From Woodsholea maritima DSM 17123 (GTDB lineage Bacteria > Pseudomonadota > Alphaproteobacteria > Caulobacterales > Maricaulaceae): a DNA stretch of 64,000 bases. The position numbers and the translations under genes are program-made. Under the pieces are notes generated by a model. The model was given only the letters and a program-made list of their open reading frames with translations. It did no database searches and was not told the DNA's origin. Location: contig NZ_KB908058.1 in assembly GCF_000382325.1 (NCBI RefSeq), positions 310,001 through 374,000 of the forward strand, given 5' to 3'. This document shows positions 54,164 to 62,718 of this stretch, piece by piece; positions within the stretch are counted from its first letter, which is position 1, and each line of letters begins with the position of its first letter.

Positions 54164-55453
54164 ATGAGCAAGCCAGATAAAACCTACCGTAAGCGCGCCC
54201 TGGGTGATCATGTCTTATCGCCTGAGACGATGATGATGAGCTATGGCTTTGATCCCAAACTGTCTGAGGGCTCGATCAAGCCTCCGGTATTTCTAACCTC
54301 CACCTTTGCCTATGCCAGCGCGGAAGAAGGCGCAGCCTTTTTCCGGGTGATGGGCGGTCGCGCCCAGGCCGGCGATCCTGAAACCGCTGGGCTTCTCTAT
54401 TCGCGCTTTAACAATCCCAATATGGAAGTCTTGGAAGATCGCCTCACCTTATTTGATAAGGCTGAAGATGCGGTGGTGTTTTCCTCAGGGATGTCGGCGA
54501 TTTCAACTGCCATCATGGCCCATTCCAAAGCGGGCGATGTGGTGTTGCATTCCACTCCGCTTTATGGCGGGACCGAAACCATGATCCGTAATGTGCTGCC
54601 CAATTACGCGATTGCCCAAGTGGAATTCGTTGCCATGGCCCCAGAGGCCGAGGTGAAAAAGGCGATGGAGGAGGCTCTCACCCAGGGCCGGATTTCGGTC
54701 ATCATGGCTGAAAGCCCCACCAACCCGACCAATGAAATCGTCGATTTCGCTTTGTTGGTGGCCTTAGCTGATGAGATTGAGCAGCGCCAAGGCCATCGCC
54801 CGATCATTATGATTGATAATACGTTTTTAGGGCCCATCGCTCAGCATCCCTTAGAGCAGGGCATTGATATGGTGCTCTACTCGCTAACCAAATATGTCGG
54901 CGGGCATTCTGATTTGGTGGCGGGCGCGGCCTTGGGCTCTGATGCCGTGATGGCCCCCGTGCGCAAGCTTCGCTCCGCCATTGGCACCAATTTGGACCCA
55001 CATTCGTGCTGGATGTTGCTGCGCAGTCTGGAGACGGTCAAAATCCGTATGGAGGCCGCGTTTAATTCTGCCCGCATCGTCGCGGAATTTTTGCGCGATC
55101 ACCCGAAAGTGCAAAAAGTGCGCTATCTGGGCTTTTTGGAAGAGGGCTCGCGTGACCACACCCTTCATACCCGCCAAGCCACTATGAATGGATCGACCTT
55201 TGCCTTTGACATTAAAGGCGGGGAGGATGCGGCCTTCCGCTTCCAAAATGCCTTGAAAGTCATCAAGCTGGCGGTGTCTTTGGGCGGGACCGAATCGCTG
55301 ATCTCCCATCCGGGCAGCACGACCCATTCCGGTGTTGATCCACTGCTGCGCGCGCGCTTGGGCTTTGATCCGGGCATGGTGCGTTTATCGGTGGGCCTTG
55401 AAAACCCGCAAGATATTATCGCTGATCTCAATCAGGCGCTTGAGCACGCCTAA
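54164..55453 (+). CDS. Cys/Met metabolism PLP-dependent enzyme (cystathionine gamma-synthase family)
   Basis: The 429-residue fold-type I PLP enzyme has YSRFNNPNMEVLEDRL (about residue 79), SSGMSAISTAIMA, the PLP-binding Lys in YSLTKYVGGHSDL (about 245), and SLGGTESLISHPGSTTHS. These are shared by methionine gamma-lyase, cystathionine gamma-synthase and O-acetylhomoserine sulfhydrylase, so the reaction is unresolved. GGGAGGA precedes the ATG. The 5' leader contains a nested hairpin (see 54067-54100). It may be co-transcribed with the AST genes 24 bases downstream. Confidence 0.88.
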   Translation: MSKPDKTYRKRALGDHVLSPETMMMSYGFDPKLSEGSIKPPVFLTSTFAYASAEEGAAFFRVMGGRAQAGDPETAGLLYSRFNNPNMEVLEDRLTLFDKAEDAVVFSSGMSAISTAIMAHSKAGDVVLHSTPLYGGTETMIRNVLPNYAIAQVEFVAMAPEAEVKKAMEEALTQGRISVIMAESPTNPTNEIVDFALLVALADEIEQRQGHRPIIMIDNTFLGPIAQHPLEQGIDMVLYSLTKYVGGHSDLVAGAALGSDAVMAPVRKLRSAIGTNLDPHSCWMLLRSLETVKIRMEAAFNSARIVAEFLRDHPKVQKVRYLGFLEEGSRDHTLHTRQATMNGSTFAFDIKGGEDAAFRFQNALKVIKLAVSLGGTESLISHPGSTTHSGVDPLLRARLGFDPGMVRLSVGLENPQDIIADLNQALEHA

Positions 55454-55476
55454 ACCCTAAAAGATAATAGATTTTT

Positions 55477-56736
55477 ATGACGCAACTCGATTTAAGTCGC
55501 GATGAAGCCTCGATCCTGGATTGGGTCGAGGCACGCGCCGATCATATGATTGACACGGTTAAAACCTGGGCGCGGATCAATTCCGGCTCTCGCAATCGCG
55601 AAGGGCTGGAGGCCATGCGCAAGGTTTTGGGCCAAGCCTTCGCCGAAACCGGCGCAATGATCACCGCGCAAGAGCTCCATTCGTCCCAGACGGTGGAAAA
55701 TAACGGTGAAATCAAAGACATTCACTACACTCCGGCTATGCGAGTGTCGCAGCGGCCAGAGGCCCCGATCCGCATTGTCCTGACCGGTCATCATGACACA
55801 GTATTCCCGGTGGAGAGCCATTTTCAAGATCTCGATCAATGGGATGCGGACACGTTAAACGGTCCCGGTGTGGCGGATATGAAGGGCGGAATTTTGGTGA
55901 TGCTTCATGGCCTGTTGGCGTTGGAGCGCTCACCCTGGGCCAAGCAGATTGGCTATGATGTTTTGATCAGTCCGGATGAGGAAATCGGCTCGCTGGGTTC
56001 CGGTCCGATCCTGGCAGAGCTGGGCGCACGCGCGGATATCGGCATGACGTATGAGCCTGCACTGGCCGATGGGTCTTTGGCGGGTGCGCGTAAGGGCTCG
56101 GGCAATTTCTCGCTGCGGGTACGCGGTAAAGCCGCCCATGCCGGGCGCGAGCATCATCTGGGCCGCAATGCGATTGTCGCCGCGGCCGCCTTCGCTCAAG
56201 AGCTGGATAATCTTAACGGCGTTAAAGAGCATGTGACTATTAATGTCAGTCGCATTGATGGCGGCGGCGCGCCCAATGTGGTGCCCGATCTGGGCATTGC
56301 GCGCTTCAATGTTCGCGTGAAAACTGAAGACGAAGCGCTTTGGATTAAAGGCGAATTGGAAAAGCTGGTCGCCAAAACCAATGCCCGTGATGGCATCACG
56401 GCGGATCTGCATGGCGGCTTTACCCGTCCGCCCAAGCCGATGAGCGCGGCCAATTTACAGATGTTTCAATGGACGCGTGCGGCTGGTGAGGCCATAGGCC
56501 TGGATCTTAAATGGCAAGATACCGGCGGGGTGTGCGAGGGTAATAATCTGTGGGCCTCGGGCTGTCCCAATGTCGATACTTTGGGGGTGCGCGGCGCGGA
56601 TATTCATTCTGACCGTGAGATCGTCAAGCTGTCGAGTTTTGCAGAAAAATCAAAGCTTTCGGCAGTGATGCTGATGAAATTTGCGCAAGGGACATTCGAC
56701 GCCAAACAGGCGCGCGCCCTGGCGCGTCAATCATAG
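55477..56736 (+). CDS. M20-family metallohydrolase in the AST operon
   Basis: The 419-residue protein belongs to the ArgE/DapE/ACY1/CPG2 group: first metal motif LTGHHDTVFP (about residue 106), GPGVADMKGG (bridging Asp at about 130), SPDEEIGS (general base Glu pair), and a dimerisation domain between about 195 and 300. It directly precedes astA with a 10-base gap. In this context it may remove the succinyl group from succinylglutamate or act on an acyl-amino acid; that is inference. No signal peptide is seen, so it is cytoplasmic. Confidence 0.88.
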   Translation: MTQLDLSRDEASILDWVEARADHMIDTVKTWARINSGSRNREGLEAMRKVLGQAFAETGAMITAQELHSSQTVENNGEIKDIHYTPAMRVSQRPEAPIRIVLTGHHDTVFPVESHFQDLDQWDADTLNGPGVADMKGGILVMLHGLLALERSPWAKQIGYDVLISPDEEIGSLGSGPILAELGARADIGMTYEPALADGSLAGARKGSGNFSLRVRGKAAHAGREHHLGRNAIVAAAAFAQELDNLNGVKEHVTINVSRIDGGGAPNVVPDLGIARFNVRVKTEDEALWIKGELEKLVAKTNARDGITADLHGGFTRPPKPMSAANLQMFQWTRAAGEAIGLDLKWQDTGGVCEGNNLWASGCPNVDTLGVRGADIHSDREIVKLSSFAEKSKLSAVMLMKFAQGTFDAKQARALARQS

Positions 56737-56746
56737 GGGAGGGGGC

Positions 56747-57763
56747 ATGCTCGTCGTTCGTGCTGCGAAATCTGTCGATCATGGCGCTTTTGTTGATTTG
56801 GCCCGTTCTACCGGGTCGGGCTTTACCTCATTGTCACTGAGTGATGAGGAATTGGCCAAAAAGCTGATGACCTCGGAGCGCTCTTTCGGTGGGGTCATCG
56901 AAGATCGCTCGGATGCGCATTATCAGTTAATGCTGATTGATAGTGAAACCGGGGACATTATGGGCACCTCGGCGGTGAAGGCTGGTGTGGGGATCAAGAA
57001 GCCCTATTTTGACTTTAAAATCATAACCCTGGCTCAATCCTCGAAAGAGGCGCAACGCCGCTTCGACATGGATGTCATGCTGTTGGTCAATGATTTTGCG
57101 GGCTGCACGGAAGTGGGCTCGTTGTTTGTCAGCGATGGCGCGCGCGGGCGCGGGGCGGGGCGCTTGATCGCCCAGGCGCGCTATATGCTGATCGCCAATG
57201 ATCTGACCCGCTTTGGTCCGCGCCTGCTGTCGGAATTACGCGGGGTTGTCAGTGAGGATGGCCACTCACCCTTTTATGATCATGTCTCTAAGCCTTTTTT
57301 CCGGATGAGTTTTGATGAGGCCGACCAGATGAGTGCGGCGACGGATAATCAGTTCATTTTGGATTTGATGCCCAAGCATCCGATCTATCTGGATTTGCTG
57401 CCAAAAGCCGCGCGCGAGGTCGTTGGCCAGACCCATCCCCATGGGGTGGGGGCGCTGCGCCTGTTAGAGGCGGAAAACTTCCGCTATGACAATTATGTCG
57501 ATGTGTTTGATGGCGGTCCGTTGGTTTCGGTCGACACCGCTGATTGTCGCACCATCAAGGACAGCCAACTGCGCGCGCTTGCTTCATCCCCCTTGGGCCA
57601 CGCTGCGGTTAAGGCTATGGTCTCCACCACCAGCGTCGACGGTTTCCGCTGCGTCTTTACCGAAATCGAAGCCGACGAACATGTCGCCTATCTATCTGAT
57701 GAGGCCCGCACTGCCTTACGCGTGGGCCCCGGCGACACGATACGTATGTGGGAGGCCCCATGA
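56747..57763 (+). CDS. astA: Arginine N-succinyltransferase
   Basis: AstA transfers succinyl from succinyl-CoA to arginine, the first step of the AST pathway. The start at 56747 has GGAGGGGG immediately upstream; the frame open from 56681 overlaps the M20 gene and is rejected. The 338-residue protein shows MLVVRAAKSVDH, GFTSLSLSDEELAKK, the GNAT-like GSLFVSDGARGRGAGRLIAQA (shortened here to GARGRGAGRLIA), and FRYDNYVDVFDGGP. Its stop overlaps the astD start (ATGA). Confidence 0.93.
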   Translation: MLVVRAAKSVDHGAFVDLARSTGSGFTSLSLSDEELAKKLMTSERSFGGVIEDRSDAHYQLMLIDSETGDIMGTSAVKAGVGIKKPYFDFKIITLAQSSKEAQRRFDMDVMLLVNDFAGCTEVGSLFVSDGARGRGAGRLIAQARYMLIANDLTRFGPRLLSELRGVVSEDGHSPFYDHVSKPFFRMSFDEADQMSAATDNQFILDLMPKHPIYLDLLPKAAREVVGQTHPHGVGALRLLEAENFRYDNYVDVFDGGPLVSVDTADCRTIKDSQLRALASSPLGHAAVKAMVSTTSVDGFRCVFTEIEADEHVAYLSDEARTALRVGPGDTIRMWEAP

Positions 57764-59217
57764 GCGCCAGATCCGAAAGCTTCATCGCCGGTCAATGGGT
57801 GACCGGTCAGGGGGGGGGCTTAACATCCCTCGACCCGGCCAGTGGTGAAACCGTATGGCAGGGTAAAACCGCCAGCGCCGATCAAGTCGACCACGCCTTT
57901 AAAGCGGCCCGCGCCGCCTTTATGGATTGGGCGTTATTGGGTTTTGACGCGCGTAAAGCCATTGTTGAGGCCTATAAGGCGCAAGTCGTGGCGCGCAAGG
58001 ACGAGATTGCTGAGCTGATCGCACGCGAGACCGGCAAGGTGTTGTGGGACAGTCTGGGCGAGGCCGGGGCGATGGCCGCCAAGGCCGATGTCTCGATCAA
58101 AGCCTATGGCGAGCGCACGGGCCAGACTTATACCGAAACCGATTTCGGCTATCAGCAATTGGCGCATAAGCCCTTGGGCGTCTTCTTTGTGATGGGGCCG
58201 TATAACTTCCCCGGTCACTTACCCAATGGCCATATCATTCCGGCCTTGCTGGCGGGTAATACCTTGGTCTTTAAACCCTCAGAATTGACGCCTGCCATGG
58301 GCGCGCTGATGGCTGAGATGTGGCAGGGCGCAGGGCTTCCCGATGGGGTGCTGAACCTGGTCCAAGGCGGGCGCGAGGTGGGCGGTGCAGCCCTCGATCA
58401 TGGCGAGCTGGATGGGGTTTTATTCACCGGGTCCTGGAATACGGGGCGCTTTATTCATACCAAATTTGCCGGACGCACAGGGGTGCAACTGGCCTTGGAA
58501 ATGGGCGGCAATAACCCGCTGGTGATCTGGGATGACCAAGATGCGGAGGCGTCTGCGCGCATTGCCATTCTGTCGGCTTACATCTCCGGCGGGCAACGCT
58601 GTTCGTGTGCGCGCCGTTTGATCTTGCCAGAGGGCCAAGCGGGCGATCAAATCCTAGAGGTTTTGACCGATCTCATTCCTAAGCTGCCGATTGATGTGTG
58701 GAATGCCAATCCCGAACCCTTCTATGGCCCGCTGATCTCTGATCGGGCGGCCCAGGCGGTGATTGATGCGCAAGCCCTGCTGGCCGGTAAGGGCGCGAAG
58801 GTGTTGGCCGAAGCCAAAATCCTGGATAAAGGCGCGGCCTTTGTTTCGCCCTCCCTGATCGACACCACCGGGCTTGATGTGTCCGATGAAGAAGTCTTCG
58901 GCCCGCTCCTTCAGGTGCGCCGCGTGGCGAGCTTTGAGGCGGCCTTGGTCGAAGCCAATAATACCGCCTATGGCCTGTCTGCTGGGCTGGTTAGCCGTGA
59001 TGAAGCCTTGTGGAAACGCTTCTGGGTGGGTAGCCGCGCCGGGATTGTCAACTGGAACCGACCCACGCCGGGCGCGGCCAGCACGATGCCCTTCGGCGGT
59101 CCGGGGCAATCGGGAAATCTGCGCCCCAGCGCCTATTATGCGGCGGATTATTGCGCCTATCCGGTGGCCACGCAGGCCGCGAGCACCCTCGAAAAACAAG
59201 CCATTAAGGGGCTCTAA
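57760..59217 (+). CDS. astD: Succinylglutamate-semialdehyde dehydrogenase
   Basis: AstD is an NAD-dependent aldehyde dehydrogenase oxidising succinylglutamate semialdehyde. ATG 57760 overlaps the astA stop. The 485-residue product has NLP-like GPYNFPGHLPNGHI, FKPSELTP, the catalytic Glu in ALEMGGNNP (about 247) and catalytic Cys in GGQRCSCARRL (about 281). The end reads FGGPGQSGN, followed by RPSAYYAADYCAYP, an AstD feature. astB begins 3 bases after the stop. Confidence 0.94.
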   Translation: MSARSESFIAGQWVTGQGGGLTSLDPASGETVWQGKTASADQVDHAFKAARAAFMDWALLGFDARKAIVEAYKAQVVARKDEIAELIARETGKVLWDSLGEAGAMAAKADVSIKAYGERTGQTYTETDFGYQQLAHKPLGVFFVMGPYNFPGHLPNGHIIPALLAGNTLVFKPSELTPAMGALMAEMWQGAGLPDGVLNLVQGGREVGGAALDHGELDGVLFTGSWNTGRFIHTKFAGRTGVQLALEMGGNNPLVIWDDQDAEASARIAILSAYISGGQRCSCARRLILPEGQAGDQILEVLTDLIPKLPIDVWNANPEPFYGPLISDRAAQAVIDAQALLAGKGAKVLAEAKILDKGAAFVSPSLIDTTGLDVSDEEVFGPLLQVRRVASFEAALVEANNTAYGLSAGLVSRDEALWKRFWVGSRAGIVNWNRPTPGAASTMPFGGPGQSGNLRPSAYYAADYCAYPVATQAASTLEKQAIKGL

Positions 59218-59219
59218 CC

Positions 59220-60560
59220 ATGCGCACGATCGAAGCGAATTTCGACGGCCTGGTTGGGCCGACCCACAATTATGGCGGCTTGGCAGACGGCAATGTCGCC
59301 AGTGCGAAGAATAAGGGCCTCATCTCTTCCCCGCGTGCCGGGGTGCTAGAAGGCCTGGCGAAGATGAAGCGTTTGGCCGATGCAGGCCTGGTGCAGGGCG
59401 TTCTGCCCCCGCATGAGCGTCCCTTCCTGCCGCGCCTGCGTGAATTGGGTTTTTCTGGCTCTGACAAAGCGATTTGGGACGCGGCCTGGGCGGCAGACCC
59501 CGTCCTTTGCCGCAATCTCACCTCGGCCAGTCCGATGTGGGCGGCAAATGCGGCCATGGTCAGTCCTTCGGCTGATACCGCCGATGGCCGGGTTCATTTC
59601 ACACCGGCCAATCTGCATTCGACCCTGCACCGCTCCATCGAAGGGCCCCAGACCGAAACCGCGTTGAAGGCGATCTTTGCCGATGATACCCACTTCGCGG
59701 TTCATGCGCCTTTACCCGATCAGGTGGCCTTCAGTGATGAAGGCGCGGCCAATCATGTGCGCCTGTGCGCTGAACATGGCGAGGAGGGTGTGGAGATTTT
59801 GGTTTTTGGCCGTGATGCCTATGAGGATTATCGCGGTGTTTTTCCTGCACGCCAAACCCGCCAATCGTGTGAAGCCATTGCGCGTCGTCATGGCCTGAAC
59901 CCCAAGCGCACGGTGATTGTGCGCCAGTCTCAGCGCGCCATTGATGCGGGGGCCTTCCACAATGATGTGGTCTGTGTCGGCAATGGTCCGGTATTGTTCT
60001 TCCATGAATTTGCGTTCGAGGACAAGGCTGGGACATTGGCGGCGATCAAGGCGGCGGCTGAAGACCTGTTCGAGCCGATCTTCGTTGAGGTGCCTGACAG
60101 TGAAGTGCCGCTGGGCGATGCCATCACGTCTTACCTTTTTAACTCGCAGCTTCTGAGCTGGCCCGATTATGACCGCATGGTTTTGATCGCGCCCAAGGAA
60201 ACCGAAGAATGCACCAGCACGCGTGAGTATTGTGAGCGTCTGGTGGCTGGCAATGGCCCCATCGGCGATGTTCAGTATGCTGAGGTTCGTCAATCCATGC
60301 GCAATGGCGGCGGGCCGGCCTGTCTGCGTCTGCGTGTGGTGTTGAGCGAGGAGGAGCGCGCCGGCGTTAATCCCAAATGCCTGATGAGCGAGACGCTCTA
60401 TCAAGAGCTCACCGCCTGGGGTGAAAAATGGTATCGCGATGAACTTGGCCCCAATGATCTGGGCGATCCGGCTTTGATTGTGGAGGCCCAAGGCGCGCTG
60501 GATGCGCTAACTGCAATCTTGGGGCTGGGGCGGGGATTTTATCCTTTTCAGCGCGGTTAA
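59220..60560 (+). CDS. astB: N-succinylarginine dihydrolase
   Basis: AstB releases two ammonia and CO2 from succinylarginine to give succinylornithine. The 446-residue product shows the family start EANFDGLVGPTHNYGGLA with the active-site region, HFTPANLHSTLHRSIEGPQT, the histidine of AFHNDVVCVGNG, and the C-terminal GGGPACLRLRVVL with the nucleophilic Cys. It is the last gene of the operon. astC (aminotransferase) and astE (desuccinylase) are not in this window. Confidence 0.95.
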   Translation: MRTIEANFDGLVGPTHNYGGLADGNVASAKNKGLISSPRAGVLEGLAKMKRLADAGLVQGVLPPHERPFLPRLRELGFSGSDKAIWDAAWAADPVLCRNLTSASPMWAANAAMVSPSADTADGRVHFTPANLHSTLHRSIEGPQTETALKAIFADDTHFAVHAPLPDQVAFSDEGAANHVRLCAEHGEEGVEILVFGRDAYEDYRGVFPARQTRQSCEAIARRHGLNPKRTVIVRQSQRAIDAGAFHNDVVCVGNGPVLFFHEFAFEDKAGTLAAIKAAAEDLFEPIFVEVPDSEVPLGDAITSYLFNSQLLSWPDYDRMVLIAPKETEECTSTREYCERLVAGNGPIGDVQYAEVRQSMRNGGGPACLRLRVVLSEEERAGVNPKCLMSETLYQELTAWGEKWYRDELGPNDLGDPALIVEAQGALDALTAILGLGRGFYPFQRG

Positions 60561-60564
60561 AGCC

Positions 60565-61002
60565 TTAATCAAGATAGTGAATATCCAGGGGCGGGACACG
60601 GCGTGGTTCCGCCCTTGGCGTGTGTGATGCGATCAGGTCTTCACTGAGCCAGCGTTCGGCCTCTTTGAGGGTGTTAAAGGTGCGAAGCTTATGGGGCGTG
60701 CTGGAATTGATCATTTCTTGCACAAGGGCGATTAGGCCTTGAAGGTGATTGGCTTTTAAAACCGCAAAGCGTGTGGGCGGCAAAGTGGTCAAAACCATCA
60801 GGCCCTGGGTCAGGTAAGTCTCTATACTGGCATCATAAAAGGCTTTTCGAGGGTCAAATAAAACCCGGCGCGTGTTTGCGGCTTTATAGGCTTTCAAAAA
60901 GGCGCGCTGACCCCGGCCCATATCAACGGGGCGGCGATGACCGTGGGCCACCAGCAATAAGGCTTTGCCCCCTAAACAGGGTTTTATATCGAGCGTAGTC
61001 AT
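60565..61002 (-). CDS. Small protein of unknown function (STAS-like), copy 1
   Basis: The 145-residue protein aligns over most of its length with the next one: RRVLFDPRKAFYDASIETY, LPPTRFAVLKANHLQGLI and NSSTPHKLRTFNTLKEAERWL. The alternation of strands and helices and the VLFDPR core suggest an STAS/SpoIIAA-like fold, as in other alphaproteobacterial hypothetical proteins; this is inference. AAGGGGG precedes the ATG. It is convergent with astB (4-base gap). No function is known to me. Confidence 0.7.
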   Translation of the reverse strand: MTTLDIKPCLGGKALLLVAHGHRRPVDMGRGQRAFLKAYKAANTRRVLFDPRKAFYDASIETYLTQGLMVLTTLPPTRFAVLKANHLQGLIALVQEMINSSTPHKLRTFNTLKEAERWLSEDLIASHTPRAEPRRVPPLDIHYLD

Positions 61003-61143
61003 GGCGAGCCCCCTTCGAAAGGCAGCACGCTAGGCGATGGATCTTTTTAAAGATTGAATGAAGAGGGTTTGCGCGCGTTAACTTCGTTGAAGGATTTTGA
61101 GCGATAACCAAACGCATTCAACAAGCTGCTAGAATGCCCCCGA

Positions 61144-61614
61144 TCAGTCGATGATAAAAACATCATCATAGGTGTCCGGACGCGGTGATTTCACCAGTTC
61201 AGGCTCGGCGGGGGGCGGGGCCGGGGCGTCGTCTTCAAGACCGCGCTGATCATCCAGCAGCCAGGTGCGTGCAGCCTCTTCATCACTGAAGGCGCGCATC
61301 TTATGGGGCGTGCTGAGATTGACGATTTCCAGGGCGATATTGACCAAACCCAAGGTGTGATCAGACTTGATCACCGCTATGCGCGAAGGGGGCAGTTCGG
61401 TCAGCTTGGCCATCGCTTCAAACATGTACCGGTTCATATTGGCAGTATATGTCGCTTTGCGCGGATCAAACAGGATCCGGCGGGCAGGCTGGGCCTTATA
61501 CACCCGCAGGAAATAAGCAAGCGTGCCCAAGGCATCAGAGGGTGTGCGTTGGCCGCGCACAACCAACTTTAAGGCCTGTCCATCAAAACAGTGCTCAATC
61601 AGACTATCACTCAC
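61144..61614 (-). CDS. Small protein of unknown function (STAS-like), copy 2
   Basis: GTG at 61614 has AAAGGA about 8 bases before it and is preferred over the GTG two codons earlier. The 156-residue protein shares with copy 1 the segments RRILFDPRKATYTANMNRY, LPPSRIAVIKSDHTLGLVNI and NLSTPHKMRAFSDEEAARTWL. It then has a C-terminal tail of about 35 acidic and proline-rich residues that copy 1 lacks. The two copies are about 140 bases apart on the same strand, as a tandem duplication. Function unknown. Confidence 0.7.
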   Translation of the reverse strand: MSDSLIEHCFDGQALKLVVRGQRTPSDALGTLAYFLRVYKAQPARRILFDPRKATYTANMNRYMFEAMAKLTELPPSRIAVIKSDHTLGLVNIALEIVNLSTPHKMRAFSDEEAARTWLLDDQRGLEDDAPAPPPAEPELVKSPRPDTYDDVFIID

Positions 61615-61726
61615 CCGCACATTCCTTTCATGAGGTCGTGAAGGATACGCGCGGAGCCTTGTTAAAGTCTGAACGAAAGCAGTGAATAGATATTAATGAT
61701 CATCTGTGAATAAGCTTCAAAACGCC

Positions 61727-62608
61727 TTAAACGGCAACCGCTTCAGCCTTCAAGCCGCCCGCATGGGCATATTCCTGGGTGCCTTGGGTATAGACCTTAT
61801 CGCCGTCCACCAGCGTATCGGGCTTGGTGTCGGGAACACCTTTCAGCTTGGCATAGATCGGATCGAAGTCCTGACCGGCGGTGGCCTCCATCAGCTCGTC
61901 ATAAGAATCGATGACGAAATAGGTCTGCTGGAAATCATCATAGCGGTAATCGGTGGTCATCACCCGCTCGAGATCAAAATGGACGCGGTGGGGCGAGCGC
62001 GCTTCCAGGCTGAATTTCGATTCAGATTGCGAGGAGACAATGCCCGCACCATAGATGCGCCGCCCCTCAGGGGTGTTGATCAAGCCAAACTCGACCGTAT
62101 ACCAATAGAGCCGGGTCAGGTTTTCGATCATGTCATGCTTCATAGCTTTGACCCCGCCGCGCCCATAGGCCTGCATATAATCGGCAAAAACCGGTTGGGT
62201 CAGTAAGGGGACATGACCAAAGACATCGTGGAAGATGTCAGGCTCTTCAAGATAATCCAGCTTATGTGCATCGCGAATAAAACGCCCGGCGACAAAGCGG
62301 CGATTAGCCAGATGATCGAAGAACACATCATTGGGGATCAGGCCGTGAACGGTGACGACTTCCCAGCCGGTCAGCGCCATCAGCTTTTCATTCATCCGGC
62401 GGAAATCGGGGATTTCATCGCTCATATTCAAAAGCTCGAGGCCCTTGAAATGCTCCGGCGCGGCGCGCCCTTGCAGCACTTTCATCTGGCGATCATAAAG
62501 CGTCTTCCAGACCCCATGCTCTTCCGGCGTATACTTATCCCACATCTGGTCAATGGTGTGATCGGCACGTGGGGTTTGTTGCGCAATAATAGGGTCATTG
62601 ACCGGCAT
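61727..62608 (-). CDS. phhA: Phenylalanine-4-hydroxylase
   Basis: PhhA makes tyrosine from phenylalanine with tetrahydropterin, Fe(II) and oxygen. The 293-residue protein has the iron ligands in DIFHDVFGHVPLL (two His, about residues 130-137) and YWYTVEFGL (Glu, about 178), plus PDFRRMNEKL and VIDSYDEL. The C terminus is Ala-rich. GGAGAG precedes ATG. A palindrome lies 19 bases upstream of the start and may be its operator. Confidence 0.95.
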   Translation of the reverse strand: MPVNDPIIAQQTPRADHTIDQMWDKYTPEEHGVWKTLYDRQMKVLQGRAAPEHFKGLELLNMSDEIPDFRRMNEKLMALTGWEVVTVHGLIPNDVFFDHLANRRFVAGRFIRDAHKLDYLEEPDIFHDVFGHVPLLTQPVFADYMQAYGRGGVKAMKHDMIENLTRLYWYTVEFGLINTPEGRRIYGAGIVSSQSESKFSLEARSPHRVHFDLERVMTTDYRYDDFQQTYFVIDSYDELMEATAGQDFDPIYAKLKGVPDTKPDTLVDGDKVYTQGTQEYAHAGGLKAEAVAV

Positions 62609-62626
62609 GGTAAAAGACTCTCCGAA

Positions 62627-62652
62627 AAAATAGTTTCGTTTGTAACTATTTT
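62627..62652 (-). promoter_or_regulatory. Palindromic operator candidate of phhA
   Basis: AAAATAGTT and its exact complement AACTATTTT are separated by 8 bases, directly upstream of the phhA SD. The TAGTT-N8-AACTA core resembles operators of MarR-type regulators, which control aromatic amino acid catabolism in several proteobacteria. The regulator is not in this window. Confidence 0.6.
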
Positions 62653-62655
62653 AGC

Positions 62656-62683
62656 AAAAAGCCCCCCGCAATGCGAGGGGCCT
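62656..62683 (-). terminator. Terminator of the crystallin-like gene
   Basis: On the minus strand a GGCCCCTCGCA/TGCGGGGGGC hairpin is followed by TTTTTGC. It lies 36 bases past the stop of the crystallin-like gene and before the phhA promoter. Confidence 0.85.
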
Positions 62684-62718
62684 TGGCTGTAAATATGCGG
62701 TCTAAAATGTCGCGGGTC

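Noticed and set aside
59712-60491. A 259-codon minus-strand frame opposite astB
   Set aside because: AstB is clearly coded on the plus strand with all family motifs. The opposite frame has no start signal.
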